Shown one piece after another: positions 5,034 through 13,440 of a stretch of DNA of 20,679 bases; the stretch's first letter is position 1; each line of letters opens with the position of its first letter. The stretch lies in the IMG/VR virus record IMGVR_UViG_3300017762_000105, positions 1 to 20,679 of that record. One strand, 5' to 3'. The position numbers and the translations under genes were made by a program. The stretch is from a virus. The notes beneath the pieces were generated by a model. The model saw only the letters and a program-made list of their open reading frames with translations. It searched no databases and was not told the DNA's origin.

Positions 5034-5203
5034 TAGACCTTAGTAAGAATAGAAACCAACATTATGATCATCGCGCCAGCACTACCAAGAATAACCATTT
5101 CCACCCTTTGTATTCTTGCCATCATTTGTTTCCAGCGTTCATCAAGTTGAGTTTCCACTTTTACTACCCTCTTATCTAAAGATGCTAATGTTGGTTTATT
5201 CAT
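5033..5203 (-). CDS. XhlA-like coiled-coil/tail-anchored protein, 56 aa
   Basis: Frame from ATG at 5203 to TAA at 5033-5035. Residues about 5-34 are a heptad-like helix (TLASLDKRVVKVETQLDERW KQMMARIQRVE), followed by one hydrophobic span (35-53) and a Lys-Val end. This helix-then-C-terminal-span layout is that of XhlA-type proteins, which work with holins in cell lysis. The start is one base after the TGA of the gene before, and the end overlaps the next ATG. Its family membership is judged by layout only, since such short sequences carry little signal. Confidence 0.62.
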   Translation of the reverse strand: MNKPTLASLDKRVVKVETQLDERWKQMMARIQRVEMVILGSAGAMIIMLVSILTKV

Positions 5204-5204
5204 A

Positions 5205-5489
5205 TCAATATCCGTTTGCTACTAATTTAGAAAAATCGCCACTCATAAGTTTCTTTTTAACGTATGCTTGAAACTCTTGCGATCCTATATTTGCACCACA
5301 TTCTTTAGCCCACATTTCAGCAACAACAAAAGGTATAGAACCAGCTAAACGCATTTCGCTGTTACGGTTGTGACCGTCTATATTTCGCTCTTTGTTGAAA
5401 TCTAATATGCGCTGTACGTCCTGAGAACGCTTTATAATAAGCTTACCATCTTCTGTGTGGTAAGAGGTATTTAATATGTTTTGGCTCAT
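5205..5489 (-). CDS. Conserved phage protein after the capsid gene, 94 aa
   Basis: A 94-residue protein starting MSQNILNTSYHTEDGKLIIK. ATG 5489 is chosen because it overlaps the preceding stop (ATGA) whereas an upstream in-frame start would run into that gene. The first half contains SQDVQRILDFNKERNIDGHN, the second a helical stretch (SIPFVVAEMWAKECG) and a basic-aromatic end (FQAYVKKKLMSGDFSKLV). Proteins of this shape follow the capsid gene in several marine podovirus-like phages, with unknown role. A small head-completion or capsid-associated protein is the best guess from position. No membrane segment is seen. Confidence 0.68.
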   Translation of the reverse strand: MSQNILNTSYHTEDGKLIIKRSQDVQRILDFNKERNIDGHNRNSEMRLAGSIPFVVAEMWAKECGANIGSQEFQAYVKKKLMSGDFSKLVANGY

Positions 5490-5728
5490 TCTGGTGCTTC
5501 TCCACCTTCCCACGCTTCATTTACGTCAGGGGTGCTAGGATCGTCTGCCATTAACTGCCCTTTATCGTTTCGCGCTCGTTTAGGTTTTTCATCAGATGTA
5601 ACTTCTTCTGCAAATCCATTTTCAATAAAAGTTGCAGCGTCTTCTGCGCTTACTTCTACAATGTCACCCATGTTTTTAGGTTCATCATCAAGAAATGGTT
5701 GCCTATCTGTTGTAATTTTTATTTTCAT
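5486..5728 (-). CDS. Small acidic head-region protein, 80 aa
   Basis: Begins MKIKITTDRQPFLDDEPKNM and contains the segment GDIVEVSAEDAATFIENGFA (about residues 21-40). This is a pattern found in short phage proteins located just after the capsid gene. The C-terminal half is acidic and Pro/Gly-rich, probably disordered. The start at 5728 has GGAG seven bases ahead; an ATG at 5740 lacks such a site. A head-decoration or connector role would fit the position but is inferred. A GC-rich hairpin lies between this gene and the capsid gene, which could set its expression relative to capsid. Confidence 0.7.
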   Translation of the reverse strand: MKIKITTDRQPFLDDEPKNMGDIVEVSAEDAATFIENGFAEEVTSDEKPKRARNDKGQLMADDPSTPDVNEAWEGGEAPE

Positions 5729-5747
5729 ACAAAACTCCATTGGTAGA

Positions 5748-5763
5748 GGGGCATTACTGCCCC
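5748..5763 (-). promoter_or_regulatory. GC-rich hairpin with GUAA loop after the capsid gene
   Basis: In the minus-strand RNA, GGGGCA and UGCCCC pair perfectly around the four-base loop GUAA, a member of the stable GNRA tetraloop class. It lies between the capsid stop codon (5772-5774) and the ribosome site of the next gene. No U-run follows directly, so it is more likely an mRNA-stability or partial-attenuation element than a full terminator. Confidence 0.5.
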
Positions 5764-5771
5764 CCTTAATA

Positions 5772-6764
5772 TTATGATGCGTTTACATCTGCAACGACAC
5801 CATGTGCCTTTTGAGAAGTAACCTGTAAGCCATATTCACAGCTTATTAATCGACGCTCTGACAGACCTGTTTTCGCTAATGGCTCTTGCTTCGCTGTTTG
5901 TAAATAAGCAACTTCCGCAAAGCTAGGATCAAGAACAAAAACGTCTGGTGTATAATCTACACTAGACACCGTTCTTACACGCATATGGCGGTTTGGAACG
6001 ATTTGTAGCTCACCAAAATCACCAATATAAACGTCAATAGCAGCATTTAATTTGCTATCTTCAGCTTCTTTAAAACGTGTTGCGTTACCTGTAAAAGCAG
6101 ATATTTTTTGCTTTTGTGCAGAACCACACATAACTACTGACGGCTGTGCGCCACTATCCCAACAACCTTTAATAACATCTTTTAACAATGTTTCAGTTAA
6201 TGGTCTTAGAGTACCATCAGTTGCTGCTGCGTTTACAGAACCACTTTCACCTGATCCAGATGTAGTACCGTTAGCACCACCAGAGCCACGCGAAACGTTT
6301 GCAGTCAAGTAAGCTGGTAGCCCTGCTGTTTGTCTAGCAGTACCAGATGAACCAGCAGCCGCTGCTACGTTACTTAGCAACATAGCTTCCATGTCTCTTT
6401 TTAATTCAGAGAGTTTGTAAGCTACTTGCTTTGCAACAGTTTGTGCATTTGCCACACCATTTACAGCTTGGTTGGTTGAAGATACTTCTACAACTTTAGC
6501 TGAAATCTGTGTGTAACCACCTTTACGAACAGCGTTAGTTGGTGCTGTGTTAGATAGTCCTACATCACCCTCTATCTGCCTGTTTGCGCCAGTAGCCGCC
6601 AAATCCACTTCACTCCACTCAAAGTAGGTGTTGTCAACGTTGCGTGATCCAATTGTAGACATAAAAATAGTCTCAGTTGGGGTTATAGAAGCCATAGCTT
6701 CGCTTAAATCCTCACGGATTGTTGAGACATCATACGTCTCGTTTGTATTTGCTGTAACAGCCAT
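5772..6764 (-). CDS. Major capsid protein, SU10 family
   Basis: A 330-residue capsid protein matching the SU10-type major capsid family (HK97 fold). The N-terminal signature REDLSEAMASITPTETIFMS (residues 17-36) followed by YFEWSEVDLA (about 47-56) is typical: these lines set the start of the capsid domain. A Gly/Ser/Ala/Thr-rich stretch (about 137-185) is probably an exposed loop or surface insertion. The C-terminal part holds the conserved DVYIGDFGELQIVPNR and DVFVLDP elements. It is preceded by a strong AAGGA ribosome site (complement of 6773-6777) and followed by a stable hairpin, consistent with high expression. It lies directly downstream of the scaffold gene, as in other phages. Confidence 0.92.
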   Translation of the reverse strand: MAVTANTNETYDVSTIREDLSEAMASITPTETIFMSTIGSRNVDNTYFEWSEVDLAATGANRQIEGDVGLSNTAPTNAVRKGGYTQISAKVVEVSSTNQAVNGVANAQTVAKQVAYKLSELKRDMEAMLLSNVAAAAGSSGTARQTAGLPAYLTANVSRGSGGANGTTSGSGESGSVNAAATDGTLRPLTETLLKDVIKGCWDSGAQPSVVMCGSAQKQKISAFTGNATRFKEAEDSKLNAAIDVYIGDFGELQIVPNRHMRVRTVSSVDYTPDVFVLDPSFAEVAYLQTAKQEPLAKTGLSERRLISCEYGLQVTSQKAHGVVADVNAS

Positions 6765-6786
6765 TGCTGTATCCTTTCTGCAAAAG

Positions 6787-7773
6787 TTAAGGGTTCAAAA
6801 GATAATTAGCTATACTGTCTATATCACCTTTTGATTTCATATTCGCCTCTGCTTGTTTTGCCCTTGATACTTTCCCTGCATTAGCCGCACGTTTTGCTGC
6901 TGGCTTGACCACTGGCCTTGCACCTTCAGCTTTTTGTTTAGCTTTACCTTTATTGGCCTGTAATTCTCGCCATTTTAAAGCATCATTTAAAACCATAACT
7001 TCTTCAGCATGTTTTACAGTACCTATCTGTTCGTCCGATAAGTTGTAATGTTTTTTAGCTTTAGTCGCTATTTCTTGGATAAATACACTACGTTTTTCAG
7101 GATCACCAAACTCAGGCATCCACTCAGCAAGTCGCATTGCCTGTTGGCTAAGAAATTCTTGCTCTTGCTTTTGTTTTTGCTGCGTTTGTTGTTGCATCTG
7201 AACTTGTAGTTGTTGCTCAAAATTTTGACGTTTATCTACAGCCCTGCGATATTCTGCTTCTTGTTCTAAATACCCTAGAGGGTCACTAGCTCGTAGTTCC
7301 TCTGATGGATACTCTGGTACTTTCGGAACATCACCACTTTGCAGTTGTTGTACCAAATGCTGAAGCACTTGGCGCTCTTGGGTTATTTGTAACTGTGCTT
7401 CATCTAATGTTTTTTTAGTTTCAGCATTATCAGCCATTCCCTTTTGGATATACTTTTGCCCTGAATAGCCACGTTGTAGCTCATCCAAAGTTACCTCAGT
7501 TTCAATGCCATCTACTTTGACTTTATACTGTGGTTCTGGTTGAACTTCGTCCTGTTCAGCTTCTTCGTATTCCTCACCCAAATCGTCCTCGTTGGCTTGG
7601 GCTTCAACGTCATCCTGTTCATCAACAACTTCTTCAGTTACTTCAGGTTGTTCGTCAACAATTGCTTCGACAACTTCGTCTGTTGTTTTCTCAGGATTAT
7701 CTGGCGTTTCCATAATCAAATTTTCGGCAACCGCCTGGTAATCATTGCCGTTGATTGGGTTAGTCGTGGACAC
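6787..7773 (-). CDS. Capsid scaffolding protein
   Basis: A 328-residue protein with typical scaffold composition: an extremely acidic N-terminal region (about residues 22-80), then a small ordered unit YKVKVDGIETEVTLDELQRG (83-102) often found in phage scaffold proteins. A long helical Gln-rich section follows (about 115-212, with a Q-run near 184-203), and a basic Ala/Lys-rich C-terminus (about 276-312) that would contact the capsid shell. It lies between the portal-side small gene and the capsid gene. Translation starts at GTG 7773 with AAGGG ahead of it; its first 14 bases overlap the preceding gene. Scaffolds organise capsid and portal and then leave the shell. Confidence 0.85.
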   Translation of the reverse strand: MSTTNPINGNDYQAVAENLIMETPDNPEKTTDEVVEAIVDEQPEVTEEVVDEQDDVEAQANEDDLGEEYEEAEQDEVQPEPQYKVKVDGIETEVTLDELQRGYSGQKYIQKGMADNAETKKTLDEAQLQITQERQVLQHLVQQLQSGDVPKVPEYPSEELRASDPLGYLEQEAEYRRAVDKRQNFEQQLQVQMQQQTQQKQKQEQEFLSQQAMRLAEWMPEFGDPEKRSVFIQEIATKAKKHYNLSDEQIGTVKHAEEVMVLNDALKWRELQANKGKAKQKAEGARPVVKPAAKRAANAGKVSRAKQAEANMKSKGDIDSIANYLLNP

Positions 7774-8002
7774 GGTGCTTTCCCTTCTTTGTTAGTAGCG
7801 TTAGTGTATCAACGTGTGATTGCAACTCACGCTCTATTGCATTTAATGCACAGATAATACTGTGCGCTTCTTCGCGTTCCTCCACTTCTGAAGGTGCGCT
7901 ATTCGCGAAAATAGATTTTTGTTCTTCTCGCAAATTCTTTATGGTTTCTTGAAACCATTCATTTTCTAATAGTGATTTAGACCTTTTGGCCTTTTGCTCC
8001 AT
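7760..8002 (-). CDS. Small helical protein between portal and scaffold, 80 aa
   Basis: Starts MEQKAKRSKSLLENEWFQET. ATG 8002 is preferred; a TTG at 8008 would add two residues and has a slightly better upstream GGGAA. The sequence is charged and predicted helical throughout, with a possible coiled coil (IICALNAIERELQSHVDTLT, about residues 50-69) and a basic end. Small proteins at this place between portal and scaffold occur in other podovirus-like genomes; function is unknown. It lies eight bases after the portal stop and overlaps the scaffold start by 14 bases. Confidence 0.7.
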   Translation of the reverse strand: MEQKAKRSKSLLENEWFQETIKNLREEQKSIFANSAPSEVEEREEAHSIICALNAIERELQSHVDTLTLLTKKGKHRVHD

Positions 8003-8009
8003 ATCCAAA

Positions 8010-10109
8010 TCACATTCCCATCATCTGATCGTTGTGTGGTCTAGGCGCATCTTGCTCTGCCTTAATACTAGCAGTATCAACAGCAGTGCCATATTTACCT
8101 AAAATCTCAGCAACTTTAACAGCTAAATCTTGCACCATTTCATCCCTAGATAAATCGTCATCCATGCCTAATTTGTGCATTTTATACTGCATGTCCATTT
8201 GAGCTTTAGACATATCTACTTGCGCTCTGGTTTGCGCTTTCATTGCTTCTGTTTGCATAAACGCAGCATTTGGATCAGGCTGTTGTCCTTGCATCATCGC
8301 TTGCTGTTGTGCCATTTGTTGCTGCTGCATCATCATTTGTTGCTCTATTTCTTGTGTCATAGGCATGAAATAACGATCTGCATTTCTCACACCACCAAGA
8401 GCTAATAAATCAGCCAAAGTATTTCTGATTTGTGTCAATGTAACTACACCATTATTAGCACCATATGATTGATATATACCTTGTTGGATTTGTAAGGTTT
8501 GCTGTAATACGGCTGCACGTTCGTTTTCGCGCCCAGTGCCAAGACCAACAGTGACTATTAAGTCCATATCAGTTTCCCATACAGCAGGGTTTATTGGAAC
8601 AAATGTACCGTTTAAACGCATAAGTTCGTCACCGTCTGCATTTTTTACCATTAGCTCTAACATCAAACGAAACATTTGCTTCATGCCACCTTCTGCAAAA
8701 TTTCGCGCTATAACTTCCGCTTGTCCTGTTTGCCCTTCCATAGATGCTGCAATTGCTGTTGCTGTAGAAGACTTTAGCACATCTGGATTTAATCCTTGCG
8801 CCATTTTAGAAACGCCAGTTTTATTATCTACTAATTGGTCAAAATACTGTAACGCTGGCAATGTGCTACCAGCAGTAAATGGTACAGTCATTTCATTTAT
8901 AGCATTAGGTGACTTAACACGCACAATTCTTCCAATTTCGTTGTTAAGCAAATCTTCTACCGAAACTTGACCATCGACGTATTGAATACCTGGGTTGTTT
9001 GTAAGCGCAACATTATCCAACACACCACGCAACATTGCAGTTGCAGCATCCTGATCTGAGATTACTAAATCAACCAAACTTGTTCCAAAAAAAGCATGTG
9101 GTTCTGGGTCACACTCAAAAATTGCATATGGGGCTGTGTCAGCTTCGTAAAAATTAAGTATTTTATATGTCGATCCAACACACAAAAATTGGTACAATCT
9201 TGGTATTCCTGTACCTTCTATATCTAATTCCATATATGCTTGTGTCAGTGTTATTTTTTTTGACGATGTACTTACATTTTCATCTTCACCGTCATCGATA
9301 GCGTACCCACGCCTTTCAAACTCTGCCTCATCATCTACTGCACTATACTCTGTGTTATCTAATCCATCTAAATCTTCTATTGAAAAACCCATAGCGATAA
9401 TGTCAGAAACCCTTACCTCTGTGCTATGACCACAAACGTAATAATTATCAATTCCACGCGCATTACGATCTACGAAAAAGTCCTCTGGCGGCACACTTTC
9501 TATACATATTTCACCATGAGGTATAGACCGCGAAAGTTTTACATCATGCTCTGGAACTTCTATTTCTATACCTTCTGCATCAATAGATATGCTAGTGCGT
9601 ACTTCATGTTCTAAAACTTCAACATCGTCTTCTCCAACTAATGCTGTAAAAGCTTCGTCGGTAAGATTACGCATAGTAAATATTTCAGGCTTCATTGTGT
9701 CGTTGTAATAGACATACGCAATACCAGTTTTCTTGACCATTGCATCTTGGAAAACGTCATTTAAAACTTTATAACCATTATGTTTTTGAAACTTATAAGC
9801 AATAAAACTTGTGGCTTGCTCTGCTGCTGCAACATCTTCTGGGCCTTTTGGTACAAACTCAACAGGTTTTTCGCTTGTTAAAAAAATACGCTGTATGCTT
9901 GGTTTAATGCCTCGCACTGCTTCCCGACACTTTGATGCAACAACACCAGATCGACCTTCTTCGTGTCCTATATCAACTTGATTATCAAAATAGCGTTGAG
10001 CTTTTATTCTTTGTGGTGCTATCTCACTATCCACGAAATCCACCGCATCTTGTACTGCTTTGGAAACAATGCTTTCAATTTGTGTTTGATCTAATGGTTC
10101 TAATCGCAT
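8010..10109 (-). CDS. Portal protein, P22/SU10-like
   Basis: A 699-residue portal subunit, a usual length for P22/SU10-type portals. The dodecameric ring at one capsid vertex is the door for DNA and docks the tail. The N-terminal signature EGRSGVVASKCREAVRGIKP (51-70) followed by RIFLTSEKPVEFVP (about 74-87) is that of this family. The middle contains ESVPPEDFFVDRNARG, a common portal motif. The C-terminal tail is Gln/Met-rich (584-614) and helical, fitting the barrel or plug of long portals. The ATG at 10109 has TAGGAA just ahead. The gene starts seven bases after a gene for a large putative ejection protein and is followed by the small helical gene and the scaffold gene. Confidence 0.9.
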   Translation of the reverse strand: MRLEPLDQTQIESIVSKAVQDAVDFVDSEIAPQRIKAQRYFDNQVDIGHEEGRSGVVASKCREAVRGIKPSIQRIFLTSEKPVEFVPKGPEDVAAAEQATSFIAYKFQKHNGYKVLNDVFQDAMVKKTGIAYVYYNDTMKPEIFTMRNLTDEAFTALVGEDDVEVLEHEVRTSISIDAEGIEIEVPEHDVKLSRSIPHGEICIESVPPEDFFVDRNARGIDNYYVCGHSTEVRVSDIIAMGFSIEDLDGLDNTEYSAVDDEAEFERRGYAIDDGEDENVSTSSKKITLTQAYMELDIEGTGIPRLYQFLCVGSTYKILNFYEADTAPYAIFECDPEPHAFFGTSLVDLVISDQDAATAMLRGVLDNVALTNNPGIQYVDGQVSVEDLLNNEIGRIVRVKSPNAINEMTVPFTAGSTLPALQYFDQLVDNKTGVSKMAQGLNPDVLKSSTATAIAASMEGQTGQAEVIARNFAEGGMKQMFRLMLELMVKNADGDELMRLNGTFVPINPAVWETDMDLIVTVGLGTGRENERAAVLQQTLQIQQGIYQSYGANNGVVTLTQIRNTLADLLALGGVRNADRYFMPMTQEIEQQMMMQQQQMAQQQAMMQGQQPDPNAAFMQTEAMKAQTRAQVDMSKAQMDMQYKMHKLGMDDDLSRDEMVQDLAVKVAEILGKYGTAVDTASIKAEQDAPRPHNDQMMGM

Positions 10110-10116
10110 GTTATTC

Positions 10117-12357
10117 CTATCTAGGTATATTTGTGCCTGTTGTTCTTCTATATTGGTCTAATAACAAATCACCACCAATATCGCTACTTGCTGCTGCGCC
10201 ACCGATTGCAGACGGCAAGAGAGGAACTGCACTATTAGTTGTTACATCACCAACTCTAGATGCCATGCTTCTGCCTAATGTTTGTTTAGCACCTTCGTAA
10301 GCAAAATTTATTACTGGCAACATTGCTGCTGATCTAAAGAATATATTTCCACCAATAGTTTTTGTTAATTGTTGCATATAATTTGCTAATATATTTCCAG
10401 AATTTGAGTAATTTCTTGCTTGGCTTGTTATTCTTGAAGCAACAGATGCAAATTTGTTTATTAATTCCTGTTCTTCTTTTGAAAACAATTCACGCACTAA
10501 TACTGGATTATCTCTTTTCATTCCGTTCCAGTATTTAAGAAATTTTGCACCCGATAATTCTTGTTCGCCAGCTTCGCCAATTTTACCAGCAGATTGTCTT
10601 GCCATTTTTAAAAAAGCCTCTTGCCTTAATTGGTCAAATTGATTTTTTGGTAAATTTTCTTTTAGAACTCTCATAGTTCTGACTAATTCACCAGGTGCAG
10701 TTAATTTTGACCCTGACGCGGAAAACAAAAAATTTGCTACACTTTCAGGTGGAACTTTTAATACACGATTTCCGTCTTGCGTTACTTTTTCAGTTAATTT
10801 TTCTAAAACCCCACCTGATTTATATTTTGATGCAAAATCTGCATAATTTTTTATTGCTGCTATTTGTTTCGCAACAACACTTGGATCACCTGTCAGCAAA
10901 CCTTCATCAACATATTTTTCTAAACTTGCATCTAATTGTTTTTTTAAGGCTGTAGCTGCGGCTCTTTCTTGCGTTCCCATTGCGCCAGTGTTTACAAGCC
11001 TTGTTCTTATTTCAAACAAGCGTTTTACACTACCACGTTTTGATATAACATCTTGTATTTCTGTTGCTGATTTAAGTGTATTCGGTATTTCACCTGGATT
11101 ATATTTACTTACTACATTTGTTAAATCAGTTGACATTTCATCAGCAACAAATCTGTTTAAAAAAGCACTGCCAGCTTGATCAGCTTCATCAAACATTGCA
11201 GTTGCACGTTGCCGCGCTTGATTTCTAGCCTCTAATAATGCTTTTTGTGCAGCTTCTCCACCAGCGCCACTTTCTAATACTTGTTGACCACCTAACGTTT
11301 TTTGTATTTCAGGCAAATTGCTTGTTAGTTGATTTTGCTGCCGATTGTAAAAATCAGACATTATTTTAGCAGTTGTCTCTCCATACGCCCCAGACGCTAG
11401 TTGATCTTCTAAAAGTTGTTGTGGTTTAGAGCCACTGGCTTGACCTTTAGTAATAGATGTTGGAATTGGTAATGATTGTGCTTCCGCAACAGCAACACCA
11501 CTTTGTGGATCAACAGCAGTTTTGGCTTTTTTTAAAATATCTGCTGCAATACTTCTACTTATTGTATCAGGGTCTAACCCTAAATCTATTAAATCCTTTT
11601 TAACATTTGGTAAAAACTGTCCATTTTCATCAACGATACTTTTAGGGCTGCTTTTAAACCTTTTTAACAGTCCACCTAAATACTGCCCTGCTTTTACGCC
11701 ACCAGCGCCACCCAAAGCGCCAAGAGGAACATCAAAAACTTGAAATTGATCATCAGACAGAACCGAACTTGCAAGCTCTATTATCCCTGCTTCTGTAGCC
11801 CCAACAACACTGCCAGCTAATAGTGGTGATACAGCAGTTAATCCTAACGCTCCCACACCAGTAGAGATTAACTGACCAAGTGTTATAACGCCAGCAGCTT
11901 GCATCAAATCTTGAGTTTGTAACCCTACTGGATTGGGGTAAAATCTAGTATACTGCTGTAGCTCATTACCTTCATTATTGTATATTGGAGAAATGACAAC
12001 TAAATTTCCGTATTTATCTTTGTCGAATTGTGCATTTGGTATAATTTTACTTATACCTGACTGCAAACGATCATCACTAGCAGTTGTTGCAAGCAAAGCA
12101 GTCATTTGCGCTGCTTTTTGTGATGGCAAATTTAACGGTGCATTTTGTATTAAATCTATATTATCTTCTCTTTTTCCACCTTTTAACCAATCAATCAAAC
12201 CAATTTTTTCTGGTGCATCTTGCGTTGTTGGGTTTTCTAATTCTGAAAGCATTGCTTCTGGTGTCAGGAGATTACCGTTGCTTCCATTGCCCACAGTTTC
12301 GTTTACTGCGCCTTGTTCAGCTTCCAATACTTTGAGCATTTCATCTATTGTAGCCAT
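10117..12357 (-). CDS. Large internal virion (ejection) protein, putative
   Basis: A 746-residue protein placed between the portal gene and two Ala/Gln-rich virion genes. The N-terminal ~75 residues are acidic and linker-like (MATIDEMLKVLEAEQGAVNE). About 150-235 is a Gly/Ala-rich hydrophobic region (LGQLISTGVGALGLTAVSPL; GALGGAGGVKAGQYLGGLL) that could insert in a membrane. The C-terminal 500 residues are helical with many Lys/Gln. Large proteins with hydrophobic Ala/Gly segments next to the portal are typically the ones ejected with the DNA to form a channel across the host envelope. That role is inferred from position and composition, as I do not recognise a named family. Confidence 0.68.
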   Translation of the reverse strand: MATIDEMLKVLEAEQGAVNETVGNGSNGNLLTPEAMLSELENPTTQDAPEKIGLIDWLKGGKREDNIDLIQNAPLNLPSQKAAQMTALLATTASDDRLQSGISKIIPNAQFDKDKYGNLVVISPIYNNEGNELQQYTRFYPNPVGLQTQDLMQAAGVITLGQLISTGVGALGLTAVSPLLAGSVVGATEAGIIELASSVLSDDQFQVFDVPLGALGGAGGVKAGQYLGGLLKRFKSSPKSIVDENGQFLPNVKKDLIDLGLDPDTISRSIAADILKKAKTAVDPQSGVAVAEAQSLPIPTSITKGQASGSKPQQLLEDQLASGAYGETTAKIMSDFYNRQQNQLTSNLPEIQKTLGGQQVLESGAGGEAAQKALLEARNQARQRATAMFDEADQAGSAFLNRFVADEMSTDLTNVVSKYNPGEIPNTLKSATEIQDVISKRGSVKRLFEIRTRLVNTGAMGTQERAAATALKKQLDASLEKYVDEGLLTGDPSVVAKQIAAIKNYADFASKYKSGGVLEKLTEKVTQDGNRVLKVPPESVANFLFSASGSKLTAPGELVRTMRVLKENLPKNQFDQLRQEAFLKMARQSAGKIGEAGEQELSGAKFLKYWNGMKRDNPVLVRELFSKEEQELINKFASVASRITSQARNYSNSGNILANYMQQLTKTIGGNIFFRSAAMLPVINFAYEGAKQTLGRSMASRVGDVTTNSAVPLLPSAIGGAAASSDIGGDLLLDQYRRTTGTNIPR

Positions 12358-12361
12358 GAAA

Positions 12362-13438
12362 CTAACGCCTTTGCCTTATTGCTTCTATTAATTGCGCTCT
12401 TTGTACCTCATTTAAAGAGGCTCTATTTAGAAAAATTTCGTTCAATGCGGTTAGATCCATGTCAAGATAGGGGTTTCCCCCAACAGATGCTTCTGCTTGA
12501 TTTCTTCTCTGAATAACGATTGCTCTCCAATCTTGCGGTGTATTATTAGGATTTGACAAAAACATTGCAGCTTCTTCAGTGTATTTTCTTAATTTTTGCA
12601 ATGCTTCTTTTCTTCTTACTAAAAATTTTCGCAACTCTGGCGCAGATGCATTTTCTGGATATGCCGTTGCCATTGCGACTTGTAATTCAGAAGCTGATAG
12701 TGCGCCAAATGTTACTGATCCTACAATGTCTAATCCCATTTGTTTTAAAGCTCTATCTAAACTACCACTTTGTTCCGTAATATTTGGCAATAAGTTGAAA
12801 AAGACGCCTCTAGGCGCACCTGCATCAATAGAACGTATAGCCTCATCAATACTTGCAATACTTCCAGTCATTTGGTCTGATTTTTCAAAAGCATCGTTCA
12901 CTGTTTTAGCTTGAAATTTTTGCGCTTCTGACAAACCTACGCCTTGCGCTTGTAACAAGTTTTGACTTTCTTGCGCCTCTAATAATGTTTTGGCTGCTGC
13001 TTCACCTGTTACTAATTGACCTTGTGGATTGTATACCTTTCTACCAGCATCGGTAACAACATAATATGCGCCATTTGGAAATCTCTCAGTTGCTCTTATA
13101 ATGCTCCCAGACGTATCATATTGCGTTGTAATTAATTGTTTGAAAGCATCGGCTGGTGTCATTGCGCCAGCTTTGACTGCTGCAAGTAATTGTGCCGCCA
13201 TTGGGTTGTTAACTGCCATTTTTTCTAATTCAGAAATAGTCTTATTTCTGTTGCCTTGAGCAACACGCTGTGCGCCCTGTTCTCTTATTTGTTCTCCAGC
13301 CCTCATTTCAGGAAGTATTAACGGATCAAGTGCTTGTCCTAAATTTTGCAATGGGCTTAGACCAGTTGCTTGGTTTGGTCTACGCATACGATTTAAGAAA
13401 CTAAATAAACCACCTGTTTGTGGGTCTGGGTTCATCAT
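12362..13438 (-). CDS. Putative internal virion protein, 358 aa
   Basis: Begins MMNPDPQTGGLFSFLNRMRR and is mostly helical, with Gln/Ala-rich segments. A recognisable middle part (GKTLITTQ-like pattern absent; instead YYVVTDAGRKVYNPQGQLVT, about residues 126-145) resembles a small beta unit between helices. The C-terminal half holds long amphipathic helices (ELRKFLVRRKEALQKLRKYT). It lies between two other Ala/Gln-rich proteins and the 746-residue one, so an ejection-complex role is the best guess. The start has two ATGs in a row at 13438 and 13435; either may be used. It ends five bases before the next gene. Confidence 0.65.
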   Translation of the reverse strand: MMNPDPQTGGLFSFLNRMRRPNQATGLSPLQNLGQALDPLILPEMRAGEQIREQGAQRVAQGNRNKTISELEKMAVNNPMAAQLLAAVKAGAMTPADAFKQLITTQYDTSGSIIRATERFPNGAYYVVTDAGRKVYNPQGQLVTGEAAAKTLLEAQESQNLLQAQGVGLSEAQKFQAKTVNDAFEKSDQMTGSIASIDEAIRSIDAGAPRGVFFNLLPNITEQSGSLDRALKQMGLDIVGSVTFGALSASELQVAMATAYPENASAPELRKFLVRRKEALQKLRKYTEEAAMFLSNPNNTPQDWRAIVIQRRNQAEASVGGNPYLDMDLTALNEIFLNRASLNEVQRAQLIEAIRQRR

Positions 13439-13440
13439 GA

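Noticed and set aside
8536-8970. 144-codon plus-strand frame inside the portal gene
   Set aside because: Lies opposite a highly confident portal gene; composition looks like a mirrored reading of it and no start signal is present.
11978-12391. 137-codon plus-strand frame opposite the large ejection-type gene
   Set aside because: Antisense to a 746-codon frame with a proper context, no domain, no ribosome site.
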